Below are positions 45,982-54,338 of a stretch of DNA of 64,000 bases, piece by piece (the stretch's first letter is position 1; the number at the start of each line of letters is the position of its first letter). The DNA is taken from NCBI GenBank assembly GCA_964370375.1, contig CAYJIX010000003.1, positions 1-64,000 of the forward strand. The letters run 5' to 3'. The translations under genes were made by a program, and so were the position numbers. This stretch comes from CAYJIX01 sp964370375 (GTDB lineage Bacteria > Desulfobacterota > Desulfovibrionia > Desulfovibrionales > Desulfovibrionaceae). The notes below the pieces were generated by a model. It made no database searches. It was not told where the DNA came from and worked only from the letters and a program-made list of their open reading frames with translations.

Positions 45982-46010
45982 TTGACATAGTTCAATTAAT
46001 GTTGAACTAT
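45982..46010 (+). promoter_or_regulatory. arsR promoter with overlapping ArsR operator
   Basis: A consensus -35 TTGACA (45982-45987) is followed after 17 bases by AACTAT (46005-46010). The spacer and -10 carry a perfect 8-base inverted repeat, TAGTTCAA and TTGAACTA, with a six-base centre (45988-46009). Its position lets ArsR block polymerase. Transcription should begin near 46017, the A of the arsR ATG. Confidence 0.8.
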
Positions 46011-46016
46011 TGACCA

Positions 46017-46376
46017 ATGGAAACGAAACATGCTTGCAAAATTTTTGAAGCCCTGTCTTCTGATGTGCGCCTTTATATTTTCCGCTTGCTTGTGGAATCT
46101 GCACCGGAGGGGCTTGTGGCGAACGCCATTGCAAAGCATTTGGGGATACCTTCCACTAATTTGTCTTTTCATTTAAAAGCCCTTGTCCAAAGCGGCTTGG
46201 CTGATGTGGAAAAAGAAGGGCGTTTCATGCGCTATAAAGCAAATATTCCCTTGATGCTTAGCACGGTGGCATTTTTGACCGATAAATGCTGCTCGGGCAA
46301 CCCTGAACAGTGTTTACAGTACAGGCGCGAAAGTTCTGTAAATCTTGAACTTTTACCTAAAAGAACTGTTGGCTAA
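46017..46376 (+). CDS. arsR: ArsR family arsenic-responsive repressor
   Basis: The 119-residue winged-helix protein shows 'IFEALSSDVRLYIFRLL' and the recognition helix region 'IPSTNLSFHLKALVQSGL'. The usual ELCVCDL As(III) site in the DNA-binding helix is absent. Instead a C-terminal Cys91-Cys92 and Cys99 ('DKCCSGNPEQC') give the CC-x6-C pattern similar to the C-terminal site of the Acidithiobacillus-type ArsR. No ribosome-binding site is visible and the -10 box ends six bases before the ATG, so the mRNA is probably leaderless. It is the first gene of the ars operon. Confidence 0.92.
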   Translation: METKHACKIFEALSSDVRLYIFRLLVESAPEGLVANAIAKHLGIPSTNLSFHLKALVQSGLADVEKEGRFMRYKANIPLMLSTVAFLTDKCCSGNPEQCLQYRRESSVNLELLPKRTVG

Positions 46377-46450
46377 TACAAAAGTTTTTTTTGGGCCAAC
46401 ACATCAACACTTCAACAACTATCAAACAAACAGATCAAGCAGAGTATCCC

Positions 46451-46921
46451 ATGAACATTCTTTTTCTTTGTACCGGCAATTCATGCCGCTCTATCATAGC
46501 AGAGGCAGTGTTAAGACATATGGCCCCTAAGGGCATACTTGGGCAAAGCGCGGGCAGTGACCCTGTGGGCTATGTCCATCCTTTAGCATTGGCTGTGCTG
46601 CAAAAAAACAACATCCCCACTGAAAACTTTTCTAGTAAATCATTACAAGACCTCACCCACACGCCTGACATTGTCATCACGCTTTGTGCTGATGCTGCAG
46701 CGTGCCCCGTATATTTTGGCAACGCGATCCACAGCCATTGGACAATGCCCGATCCTGCCAGAATACAAGGGGATGAAGACACTGTTTTGGCGGCATTTAC
46801 GCACACTTTGAATACCTTACAACAACGACTTGGCCTCTTTGCTGCATTGCCTTTTGCCAAACTAAAACACAACAAAGAAGCCTTGCAACAGACCCTAGAC
46901 ACCATAGGCACACAGCAATAA
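46451..46921 (+). CDS. arsC: arsenate reductase, low-molecular-weight phosphatase (ArsC/Wzb-like) type
   Basis: The 156-residue protein has the P-loop C-x5-R as Cys7-Thr-Gly-Asn-Ser-Cys-Arg13 and the Asp of 'WTMPDPARIQGDE'. Cys79 and Cys85 in 'ITLCADAAACPVYFG' match the redox-active pair of thioredoxin-coupled arsenate reductases (usual spacing is one residue longer). It reduces arsenate to arsenite for the Acr3 pump. The frame extends upstream to 46391, but the family N-terminus is the ATG at 46451. It is in the ars operon. Confidence 0.9.
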   Translation: MNILFLCTGNSCRSIIAEAVLRHMAPKGILGQSAGSDPVGYVHPLALAVLQKNNIPTENFSSKSLQDLTHTPDIVITLCADAAACPVYFGNAIHSHWTMPDPARIQGDEDTVLAAFTHTLNTLQQRLGLFAALPFAKLKHNKEALQQTLDTIGTQQ

Positions 46922-46932
46922 AGGAAGCTATC

Positions 46933-48060
46933 ATGTCCATTCAAACTGAAAATCCCAACGGAAATGCCCCCATGGGCGGTGCAGGTGTTGCCCCCACAAA
47001 CAACAATGCATGGAATACAAAGTATTTTGCTACCATCGCGGTATTGGCTACTGTCTGGTGGTTTGTATATTCGTCGCTTTTAGGCGCGTCTCATTGGCTG
47101 GTTTTTGACATCATGGGCTTTAGCGTAGGCTCCCACGCCGGGGCTGCCGTAGAATTTTTTATCTATGACACCATAAAAATTCTCATGCTGCTTCTGGCGT
47201 TAATCTATGGCATTGGGTGGATTCGGGCGTCGCTCAATACTGAAAGGGTGCGTGATTATTTGGCAGGCAAGGGCCGCGGTATCGGCTATGCTCTTGGAGC
47301 CATCTTTGGTTCCATAACGCCCTTTTGCTCTTGTTCAAGCATCCCTTTATTCCTTGGCTTTACCACAGCGCGTATTCCCATTGGGATCACCATGTCCTTT
47401 CTTATCACTTCACCGCTCATCAATCAGATTGCCGTGGTCATGCTTTGGGGGCTTTTAGGCTGGAAATTCACCTTAATATATATCGCAGTGGGTTTGATTG
47501 CTGGAATGATCGGCGGACTTTTTATGGATACCATCAAGGCTGAACGCTGGTTACAACCCTTTGTCAAAGAAGCGTTAGAACATGCCCCTGCCACACACCA
47601 AGTCAATGCGCAGGGCAAGCCGGAAAGGCTCAGCGTCAAGCAACGCCATACCTTTGCCTACGGTGAAATGCGCGACATTTTTAAGCGCGTTTGGAAATGG
47701 GTTTTCATTGGTGTGGGTATTGGGGCAGCTCTGCATGGTTTTGTGCCGGATAATTGGTTTGAACAAAATCTTGGTGCCGGTGAATGGTGGACTGTGCCAG
47801 CGGCTGTTTTGGTAGGCATTCCATTATATTCAAACGTGACTGGCATTATTCCCATCATGCAAAGCCTTATCATAAAAGGCTTGCCCATTGGCACCACCTT
47901 AGCTTTTTGCATGAGCGCGGTAGCTGCCAGTATTCCAGAGGTCATGTTGCTGCGCCAGATCATGACCATCAAATTGCAAGCTGCTTTTATTGGTTATATT
48001 TGGGTTATTTTGACATTGGCAGGCTGGCTTTTCAATGCCATAGGACCGTACCTTAAATAA
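46933..48060 (+). CDS. ArsP-like permease (DUF318/PF03773 family)
   Basis: The 375-residue protein has about eight to ten hydrophobic segments. The signature 'GSITPFCSCSSIPLFLGF' holds the paired Cys of this permease family, repeated in part as 'GIPLYSNVTGIIPIMQ' and 'AASIPEVMLLRQIM' in the second half. Some members export trivalent organoarsenicals (ArsP). Others lie with a small thioredoxin in ars clusters and have unknown substrates. AAGGAAG precedes the ATG. The next gene encodes just such a thioredoxin. Confidence 0.85.
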   Translation: MSIQTENPNGNAPMGGAGVAPTNNNAWNTKYFATIAVLATVWWFVYSSLLGASHWLVFDIMGFSVGSHAGAAVEFFIYDTIKILMLLLALIYGIGWIRASLNTERVRDYLAGKGRGIGYALGAIFGSITPFCSCSSIPLFLGFTTARIPIGITMSFLITSPLINQIAVVMLWGLLGWKFTLIYIAVGLIAGMIGGLFMDTIKAERWLQPFVKEALEHAPATHQVNAQGKPERLSVKQRHTFAYGEMRDIFKRVWKWVFIGVGIGAALHGFVPDNWFEQNLGAGEWWTVPAAVLVGIPLYSNVTGIIPIMQSLIIKGLPIGTTLAFCMSAVAASIPEVMLLRQIMTIKLQAAFIGYIWVILTLAGWLFNAIGPYLK

Positions 48061-48091
48061 TATGTAAGCGCGAACGTACACAAAGGACAAA

Positions 48092-48122
48092 CTTTACCAA
48101 AAAAAGTGCCTCTTTGGTAAAG
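48092..48122 (+). other. intercistronic hairpin in the ars operon
   Basis: CTTTACCAAA and TTTGGTAAAG form a 10-pair perfect stem with an 11-base loop. No U-run follows, so it is more likely an mRNA stability or processing element than a terminator. Confidence 0.5.
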
Positions 48123-48180
48123 ATACAATAGGCATATTCTATTCAACAACCCATCGCATGTCGATGCAAAAGGAGAAGCT

Positions 48181-48438
48181 ATGAACGTTAAAGTATTTGG
48201 CCCAGGTTGCGCAAAATGCACCGAAGTTGAAGTTATGGCAAAAAAGCTGGTAGAAGAAAACAACATCAATGCCACTGTGGAAAAGGTTACAGATTTAAAA
48301 GAAATGATGCGTTTTGGCATCCTTGCCACTCCTGCTGTGGCTGTGAATGATGTGGTCAAATGCACAGGGCGCGTTCCAACAGCTGCTGAAATGACAGAAT
48401 GGCTAAGCCCTGTTTGTTCATGCGGCGGCAAGTGCTAG
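48181..48438 (+). CDS. small thioredoxin-like redox-active disulfide protein
   Basis: The 85-residue protein has the minimal thioredoxin fold (Thioredoxin_3 type), with the active-site CAKC at residues 10-13 and cis-proline in 'ILATPAVAVND'. It ends in a Cys-rich tail, 'CSCGGKC', that could bind metal or arsenite. Genes of this kind accompany PF03773 permeases in ars clusters. It could reduce the arsenate reductase or the permease, an inference. AAAGGAG precedes the ATG. Confidence 0.88.
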   Translation: MNVKVFGPGCAKCTEVEVMAKKLVEENNINATVEKVTDLKEMMRFGILATPAVAVNDVVKCTGRVPTAAEMTEWLSPVCSCGGKC

Positions 48439-48456
48439 TAACCTTTTAGTACATGC

Positions 48457-48492
48457 AAAAAGGGGAAGCCTTGCATTGTTTCCCCTTTTTTT
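48457..48492 (+). terminator. terminator-like hairpin between the thioredoxin gene and acr3
   Basis: AAAAAGGGGAA and TTCCCCTTTTTTT form a strong stem with a ~11-base loop and a U-run. It suggests that part of the transcript ends before acr3, which is then made by read-through or from its own promoter. Confidence 0.8.
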
Positions 48493-48594
48493 CAAAGGGC
48501 AACTCGACACATGCTTTTTGCCCTTTTTTTACGGACTAACGAAAGCAGCGTATTTTTAACCGTACACTGCCCAAAATACTATTTCGGAATTGTT

Positions 48595-49656
48595 ATGGAA
48601 ACACAAAAACCACAAGACATCGGTTTTTTTGAAAAATATTTAACCGTTTGGGTCATCCTTTGTATGATCATTGGGGTTGCAATCGGAACATTTTTACCCA
48701 TTATCCCCGAAACGCTCAATTCGTTTGAATTTGCCAATGTATCCATTCCCATAGCCATACTGATCTGGCTGATGATTTACCCCATGATGCTGAAAGTGGA
48801 TTTTCAAAGCATCAAAAACGTGGGCAAAAACCCCAAAGGGCTTTTTGTAACATGGGTAACAAATTGGCTCATAAAGCCCTTTACCATGTTTGCCATAGCT
48901 TGGTTTTTCTTTTTTGTGGTTTTTAAAAATCTTATTCCATTGGATCTGGCAACCGAATATCTTGCAGGAGCTGTGCTTTTGGGTGCTGCACCTTGTACGG
49001 CCATGGTCTTTGTGTGGAGCCATTTAACAAAGGGCGATCCTGCCTACACCGTGGTGCAAGTTGCCACAAACGACCTTATTATTTTAGTTGCCTTTACACC
49101 AATTGTGGCCTTTTTGCTTGGCGTTAGCGGCATAGCCGTTCCGTGGGACACCTTGATACTTTCTGTTGTGGTCTTTGTTGTCATTCCCCTTACAGGGGGC
49201 ATTGTAACGCGAACGATTGTAACAAAAAAGAAAGGCCTTGCGTATTTTGAAAACGAGTTCATTCCAAAATTTGGAAACGTCACCATAGCCGGACTCCTGC
49301 TTACCCTTACCATTATCTTTTCCACTCAAGGGGACGTTATTGTACAAACACCGCTCCATATTGCGCTTATCGCAGTGCCCCTGATCATTCAAACCGTCTT
49401 CATTTTTGCCGTTGCCTATTTTGCAGCAAAATGGCTCAAATTGCCGCACAATATCGCAGCACCTGCCGGTATGATCGGCGCGTCAAACTTTTTTGAGCTC
49501 TCTGTGGCGGTGGCCATAGCCATTTTTAAGGCAGACAGCCCTGTGGCTCTTGCAACCATTGTAGGAGTACTTGTTGAAGTGCCTGTCATGCTCATGCTGG
49601 TTCGCTTTGCCAACAATACAAGGCACTGGTTTGACCAGTCAAAAACAAGCGCCTAA
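48595..49656 (+). CDS. acr3: Acr3-type arsenite efflux transporter
   Basis: The 353-residue membrane protein matches Acr3 (bile/arsenite permease family): ten hydrophobic segments, the conserved Cys in 'LLGAAPCTAMVFVWSHLTKG', 'VATNDLIILVAFTPIV', and 'APAGMIGASNFFELSVAVAI'. It exports arsenite using the proton gradient. The frame extends upstream to 48511 but the ATG at 48595 fits the family start; the ribosome-binding site (GGAA) is weak. It is the last gene of the ars region. Confidence 0.95.
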   Translation: METQKPQDIGFFEKYLTVWVILCMIIGVAIGTFLPIIPETLNSFEFANVSIPIAILIWLMIYPMMLKVDFQSIKNVGKNPKGLFVTWVTNWLIKPFTMFAIAWFFFFVVFKNLIPLDLATEYLAGAVLLGAAPCTAMVFVWSHLTKGDPAYTVVQVATNDLIILVAFTPIVAFLLGVSGIAVPWDTLILSVVVFVVIPLTGGIVTRTIVTKKKGLAYFENEFIPKFGNVTIAGLLLTLTIIFSTQGDVIVQTPLHIALIAVPLIIQTVFIFAVAYFAAKWLKLPHNIAAPAGMIGASNFFELSVAVAIAIFKADSPVALATIVGVLVEVPVMLMLVRFANNTRHWFDQSKTSA

Positions 49657-49689
49657 AACAATGTTTACGTAAGTGCAGTACAGCACACA

Positions 49690-49732
49690 TAAAAAGGCCC
49701 TAAAAGCATACCTTGCTTTTGGGGCTTTTTTA
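49690..49732 (+). terminator. rho-independent terminator after acr3
   Basis: A stem of about 17 pairs with one mismatch (AAAAAGGCCCTAAAAGCA with TGCTTTTGGGGCTTTTT) surrounds a short loop and runs into T residues. It ends the ars operon. Confidence 0.9.
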
Positions 49733-49767
49733 TGTGCTTAGCTAAGAATTTTTCTATGTTTTTAAAA

Positions 49768-49796
49768 TTGACAATCAACATCATCTGTTCTATTTT
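49768..49796 (+). promoter_or_regulatory. candidate feoA promoter
   Basis: TTGACA (49768-49773) and TATTTT (49791-49796) are 17 bases apart. The start site would be about 75 bases upstream of the feoA ATG. No clear Fur-box palindrome is recognised around it. Confidence 0.55.
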
Positions 49797-49879
49797 GAAA
49801 AAAGTCTTCGTAGCCTTTGCGGGCTATATTTTTTGTGCAACACGCAACAACCCAATATCATGGTATAAATGGAGTCAAT

Positions 49880-50101
49880 ATGACAAAAACCTTAGCCCAA
49901 GGCGAACTCCATACAGAATACAGCATAACGGGTATTCATACCCCGGGCGATGAAGAAATGGAGAGCTTTTTATTTTCGCTAGGTTGTTATGCAGGCCAAA
50001 AAGTAACCATTGTATCACAGCTTAACCGCAATTTTGTTATCATTATTAAAGATGCCAGATACAGCATTGATGAAAGCTTGGCCCGAGCCATCTTGATTTA
50101 A
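49880..50101 (+). CDS. feoA: FeoA, ferrous iron transport accessory protein
   Basis: The 73-residue protein has the SH3-like FeoA fold: 'YSITGIHTPGDEEMESFLFS', 'LGCYAGQKVTIVSQ' and 'FVIIIKDARYSIDESLARAI'. FeoA helps FeoB-dependent Fe(II) uptake. The ATG at 49880 follows a GGAG motif; an upstream extension of the frame is not used. It is 27 bases ahead of feoB. Confidence 0.92.
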   Translation: MTKTLAQGELHTEYSITGIHTPGDEEMESFLFSLGCYAGQKVTIVSQLNRNFVIIIKDARYSIDESLARAILI

Positions 50102-50128
50102 GCTGAAATTATATTAGGAGAATACGGA

Positions 50129-52132
50129 ATGAGGATCGCACTTGCAGGAAATCCCAACAGTGGCAAAACCACATTGTTTAATGCCATTACGGGTAAAGTT
50201 GAAAAGGTCGGCAACTGGGCCGGAGTTACGGTTGAAAAAAAAGAAGGAAGCATCAAGCAGCACTTTCTAAACGGTTCAGATTCTATGGTTGTTGTGGATT
50301 TACCCGGTGCGTATTCCATGTCTCCGTTCACCTCTGAAGAAAACATTACTCGCACATTTGTACAGGACGAAAATCCTGAAGCCATTATCAATATTGTTGA
50401 CGCTACCAATTTAAGCCGTAGCCTTTTTTTCACCACCCAACTTTTAGAGGTGGGCGTGCCGGTTATTGTGGCCTTAAACAAAAGCGACCTTAACCTTAAG
50501 AAAAACATAACCATTGATCTAAAAAAGCTGTCCGAAAAGCTAGGTTGTCCTGTTGTTAGCACCACTGCTACCAAAAGCAATGACAATGGTTTACAAGAAC
50601 TGATCTCTGCGGTCATCTCTGCAAAAGGAAAAGAGCAAACAGCTCCTTTCAGACAAGAGGCACAGATTACGAACAAAGAAGATGCCAAGACGTACGACCT
50701 TGCGCGTTATGAATTTGTAAACGCCATTGTTGCTGAAGTGGAACAGCGCAAGCAGGCCTATAATAAAAAGTCCATGCAAGATACTGCGGATCAGCTTTTG
50801 GCCAATAAATACCTTGGCATCCCGATTTTTGCTCTTGTTATGTGGGCGGTCTTTTATATTTCCCAAACAACCCTTGGAACCTTCATTGCCGATTTCTTAG
50901 TCGGGTATATTGATATGTTTTATGAATGGGCAGGAGAGGCCCTAGGAGAAGGGGTGTCTCCCTTTGCTGAGGCTCTTTTGCTAGACGGTATCATTGGTGG
51001 TGTGGGTGCTGTTGTAGGCTTCTTACCGCTTATTATGGTTATGTTTTTCTTGCTCGCACTTTTAGAAGATTGCGGCTACATGGCTCGCGTGGCAGTGGTT
51101 ATGGATCGCTATATGCAAGTTGTCGGCCTTTCCGGCAAGTCCATCATCCCTATGATTATTGGCACAGGCTGCGCCATTCCAGGCGTTATGGCCACACGCA
51201 CCATCAGAAACGAACGCCAACGCAGAACCACAGCCATGCTGACCCCTTTTATGCCATGCGGAGCTAAACTTCCGGTTATTGCCCTTTTTGCAGGTGTGTT
51301 TTTTGCCGATCAACCTTGGGTTGGTACATCCATGTACTTTATGGGCATTGGCCTTATTGTGCTTGGTGCGTTTTTGATCAAACGTATTTCCGGACACAGG
51401 GATGCGCAGACCTTCTTTATTATGGAGCTGCCTGAGTATCAATTCCCAAGCATTGGACGTGCACTTGTATCTATGTTTGCACGGGGCAAAGCCTTTCTTA
51501 TTAAAGCTGCTACAGTAATCCTTGTATGTAATGCCTTAGTGCACATCATGCAAACATTTGACTGGTCATTTAGTGTGGTTGCTGAAGGAGCTGAAGGCAC
51601 AAGCATCCTTGCTTCTGTGGCAGGGCCCTTTGCCTTGGTATTGTTGCCACTTGGTTTTGGAGTATGGCAGCTTGCAGCAGCAGCCATCACCGGATTTATT
51701 GCTAAAGAAAATGTAGTGGGCACCTTAGCCGTGGTCTATGGTATTACGAACTTTATTGACACAGAAGAACTTGCCCTTATGGACGGCGCAACAACTGTCG
51801 CACAAACCATGGGCATGACACAAGTTGCAGCGTTAGCATACCTTATGTTCAACCTGTTTACTCCGCCTTGCTTTGCAGCCATTGGTGCCATGAACGCTGA
51901 GATGGAAAATAAAAAATGGCTCTTTGCCGGCATAGGCTTACAATTTGGAACGGCCTTTGTAGTGTCGTTCTTCATCTATCAAGTAGGCACGCTACTTACC
52001 TTAGGAACTGTTGGAACAGCCTTTATTCCTGGCCTTATCGTAGTTGCTGCATTGCTTGGCTACTTAGGTTATTTGGTCAAAAAAGGCGATGTCGCCTCTG
52101 CTCAAGCATACAAGGCAGCAGTTGCGCAATAA
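50129..52132 (+). CDS. feoB: FeoB, ferrous iron transporter with N-terminal G domain
   Basis: The 667-residue protein has an N-terminal GTPase with G1 'GNPNSGKTTLFN' (from residue 7), G3 'VDLPGAYSM' and G4 'ALNKSDL'. The membrane part carries two Gate regions, with 'IIGTGCAIPGVMATRTIRN' and 'MLTPFMPCGAKLPVIALF' holding conserved Cys residues. It is slightly shorter than E. coli FeoB (773). A strong AGGAGAATACGGA precedes the ATG. It imports Fe(II), the main iron form for an anaerobe. Confidence 0.97.
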   Translation: MRIALAGNPNSGKTTLFNAITGKVEKVGNWAGVTVEKKEGSIKQHFLNGSDSMVVVDLPGAYSMSPFTSEENITRTFVQDENPEAIINIVDATNLSRSLFFTTQLLEVGVPVIVALNKSDLNLKKNITIDLKKLSEKLGCPVVSTTATKSNDNGLQELISAVISAKGKEQTAPFRQEAQITNKEDAKTYDLARYEFVNAIVAEVEQRKQAYNKKSMQDTADQLLANKYLGIPIFALVMWAVFYISQTTLGTFIADFLVGYIDMFYEWAGEALGEGVSPFAEALLLDGIIGGVGAVVGFLPLIMVMFFLLALLEDCGYMARVAVVMDRYMQVVGLSGKSIIPMIIGTGCAIPGVMATRTIRNERQRRTTAMLTPFMPCGAKLPVIALFAGVFFADQPWVGTSMYFMGIGLIVLGAFLIKRISGHRDAQTFFIMELPEYQFPSIGRALVSMFARGKAFLIKAATVILVCNALVHIMQTFDWSFSVVAEGAEGTSILASVAGPFALVLLPLGFGVWQLAAAAITGFIAKENVVGTLAVVYGITNFIDTEELALMDGATTVAQTMGMTQVAALAYLMFNLFTPPCFAAIGAMNAEMENKKWLFAGIGLQFGTAFVVSFFIYQVGTLLTLGTVGTAFIPGLIVVAALLGYLGYLVKKGDVASAQAYKAAVAQ

Positions 52133-52216
52133 AAAATAGCGCTTCATCTATCCTCCCCAAGGCTTAGTTCGTTGTGGGGAGGGTAGCATGCAGCAGACTG
52201 TTAAAAGGGTTACAAC

Positions 52217-52390
52217 ATGAACGAATTCATTATTTGGGCAATCATCCTTGGCATTTTAGGTTCAGCTATTGGGTATATTATTGCCCAAAAACGAAAGGGT
52301 GTGAAATGCGTTGGCTGCGCGTCAGAAGCGTCCTGTGCTTGCCAAAAAGAATCAGAGCATAAATGCGCTTGCCAAATACATTCTTCATAA
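52217..52390 (+). CDS. FeoB-associated Cys-rich membrane protein
   Basis: The 57-residue protein has one N-terminal membrane segment ('FIIWAIILGILGSAIGYII', residues 4-22), a short basic stretch, then seven Cys in pairs: 'CVGCASEASCACQ' and 'CACQ'. This is the architecture of the FeoB-associated Cys-rich proteins found after feoB in many anaerobes. The role is unproven; metal binding or FeoC-like regulation is suggested. An AAGGG motif precedes the ATG. It is the last gene of the feo operon. Confidence 0.82.
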   Translation: MNEFIIWAIILGILGSAIGYIIAQKRKGVKCVGCASEASCACQKESEHKCACQIHSS

Positions 52391-52415
52391 AAACATAGTT
52401 GTTAAGGACAATACC

Positions 52416-52464
52416 TGCAACAAAAAAGCCCTTATGTTTTACCATAAGGGCTTTTTTTGTTGCA
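52416..52464. terminator. bidirectional terminator between the feo and pst operons
   Basis: A near-perfect stem of about 21 pairs (TGCAACAAAAAAGCCCTTATG with its complement) has a six-base loop. The A-run on one side and T-run on the other give U-tracts in both directions, fitting the convergent feo (plus) and pstA (minus) genes. Confidence 0.92.
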
Positions 52465-52547
52465 ATGCTCTATAAAACGAGAGTTTTTATACTTCACTGA
52501 CGCCTTTATACAAATTCCGCAAAACTCTGCAGTACCTATGCGTACAA

Positions 52548-53399
52548 CTAAAATTTGCGCTGCATCCTATCGCGCACGATGATGGCAACCAAATTCATAC
52601 CAAGCACCAGCACCAATAAAACAAGGGCTGTTCCATACTGCAAAGGACGTGTAGCCTCAATGTCTGTACCTGCCGTGGCTAATACATACATGTGATAAGG
52701 CAAAGCCATAACGGCACTAAAGGGCGAATCGGGCATTTTAGGTGTGTAAAAAACGGCTGCTGTAAACATGATGGCTGCTGTTTCTCCTGCAGCGCGTGCA
52801 AGGCCCAAAATACCGCCTGTCAACATGCCCGGCAAAGCCCCTGGGATAACAACACTAATAATGGTACGGCTTTTTGTGGCACCAAGGGCCAAAGAGGCTT
52901 CACGCCAAGCATCAGGAACCTGACGCAAGGCTTCTTCTGCGGTATTGATAATAACCGGCAAGGTAAGTACCGCAAGGGTAAGTATGCCGGCCATAAGGCT
53001 GACCCCCATGCCCAAAAACGTTACAAAAAACGCCAAACCAAAAAGGCCAAAAATGACCGAGGGAACCCCTGCAAGGTTGCTAACAGCAAGGCGAATAAGC
53101 CGTGAAAATGTTTCTGTGCGCATGGATTTATATTCGTGCAAGTACACGGCTGAAGCAACACCCACAGGAAAAGCAATAACCATAGCACCTAGGGCCAGCA
53201 AAAGAGTTCCTACGATACATGGCAAAATACCGCCTGCTGTCATCATCCTGCGCGGAGGTTCGGATAAAAATTCCCAAGAAATGGCGGGAAGCCCATTCCA
53301 TACAAGAAAGGTACATATGCCAATTAAAGCGATGATATTGATAACAGCCGCTGCTCGTAAAAGGCCAAAAAAGGTACGTTCCGTAACATTGCGTGACAT
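52548..53399 (-). CDS. pstA: phosphate ABC transporter permease PstA
   Basis: The 283-residue protein has about six membrane segments and the EAA loop 'EALRQVPDAWREASLALGAT'. 'LPCIVGTLLLALGAMVIAFP' and 'NLAGVPSVIFGLFGLAFF' match PstA. The ATG at 53397-53399 is preferred over the one four codons upstream because GGAG lies nine bases before it. It is the last gene of pstS-pstC-pstA. Confidence 0.94.
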   Translation of the reverse strand: MSRNVTERTFFGLLRAAAVINIIALIGICTFLVWNGLPAISWEFLSEPPRRMMTAGGILPCIVGTLLLALGAMVIAFPVGVASAVYLHEYKSMRTETFSRLIRLAVSNLAGVPSVIFGLFGLAFFVTFLGMGVSLMAGILTLAVLTLPVIINTAEEALRQVPDAWREASLALGATKSRTIISVVIPGALPGMLTGGILGLARAAGETAAIMFTAAVFYTPKMPDSPFSAVMALPYHMYVLATAGTDIEATRPLQYGTALVLLVLVLGMNLVAIIVRDRMQRKF

Positions 53400-53447
53400 G
53401 AAAAACTCCATATAATATACGCTCGTTTTTTCAAGCGTTAAACGTCG

Positions 53448-54338
53448 TTATAGACCTGAAGAGCCGGTCTGCTTATGCTTTTCCGCGATTCTAAAAGCCA
53501 CCACATTGAACAGCAACGTGAACAAAAAAAGCACAAGGCCTGTGGCAAACAGCGCATAGTAATGCTCGCCCCTAAAAGGGGCTTCGGCCATTTCTGCTGC
53601 AATGGATGCAGGCATGGGCCTGACAGGGTCAAAAATGGAGGTGGGAATCATGGCAGCACCGCCTGCCACCATGAGCACAACCATGGTTTCGCCAATGGCC
53701 CTTGACATGCCAAGCATGATGGCTGTGCCTATTCCTGAAAGAGCCGCCGGAAAAACCACGCGTAAAAGCGTTTCACAACGCGTTGCGCCAAGGGCAAGGG
53801 ATGCTTCACGCAAACTTCTTGGCACGGCATAAATGGCGTCTTCGGCAACAGAACATATGGTTGGTACGCTCATAAAGGCTAACATAAGCGCGGCATTAAA
53901 AAGATTAAGCCCCGTAGCAATGCCAAGGCTGTCTTGCAGTGCCGGCGCCACAATAATCATGCCAAAAAAACCAATGACCACCGAAGGCAAGGCAGCTAAA
54001 AGTTCAATGAAGGGCTTGATCAAGCGCCTGGTAAAACCATTTGCTATTTCAGCAAGATAGGCAGCAGTCATAACACCTAAAGGCACAGCAATAACAGAGG
54101 CTAAAATCGTTACGGCCAAAGACCCCACAATAAGCGGGAAGATGCCAAATTCCGGTGGTTCTGCTGTGGGATACCAAAACTCACCGAACAAAAAATCCGT
54201 GACCGAATAAAAAGAAAATAGAGGTAGCCCCTCCATTACCAAAAAAAACATAATGCCGCCAAGGGCAGCTAAAGCCACCATGGCAACGGACATTAAACAC
54301 CAACGAATATACGTATCATTGCGATGACTGCGTGACAT
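53448..54338 (-). CDS. pstC: phosphate ABC transporter permease PstC
   Basis: The 296-residue protein has six membrane segments; 'FGIFPLIVGSLAVTILASVI', 'LLAALPSVVIGFFGMIIVAP' and the EAA loop 'YAVPRSLREASLALGATRCE' match PstC. 'GMSRAIGETMVVLMVAGG' is also typical. AAGGA lies six bases before the ATG. It forms the membrane channel with PstA. Confidence 0.94.
   Translation of the reverse strand: MSRSHRNDTYIRWCLMSVAMVALAALGGIMFFLVMEGLPLFSFYSVTDFLFGEFWYPTAEPPEFGIFPLIVGSLAVTILASVIAVPLGVMTAAYLAEIANGFTRRLIKPFIELLAALPSVVIGFFGMIIVAPALQDSLGIATGLNLFNAALMLAFMSVPTICSVAEDAIYAVPRSLREASLALGATRCETLLRVVFPAALSGIGTAIMLGMSRAIGETMVVLMVAGGAAMIPTSIFDPVRPMPASIAAEMAEAPFRGEHYYALFATGLVLFLFTLLFNVVAFRIAEKHKQTGSSGL

Noticed and set aside
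50098..50688. 196-codon minus-strand open frame opposite feoB
   Set aside because: It is antisense to the well-conserved FeoB G domain. Its Ser/Leu-rich composition reflects the opposite strand.
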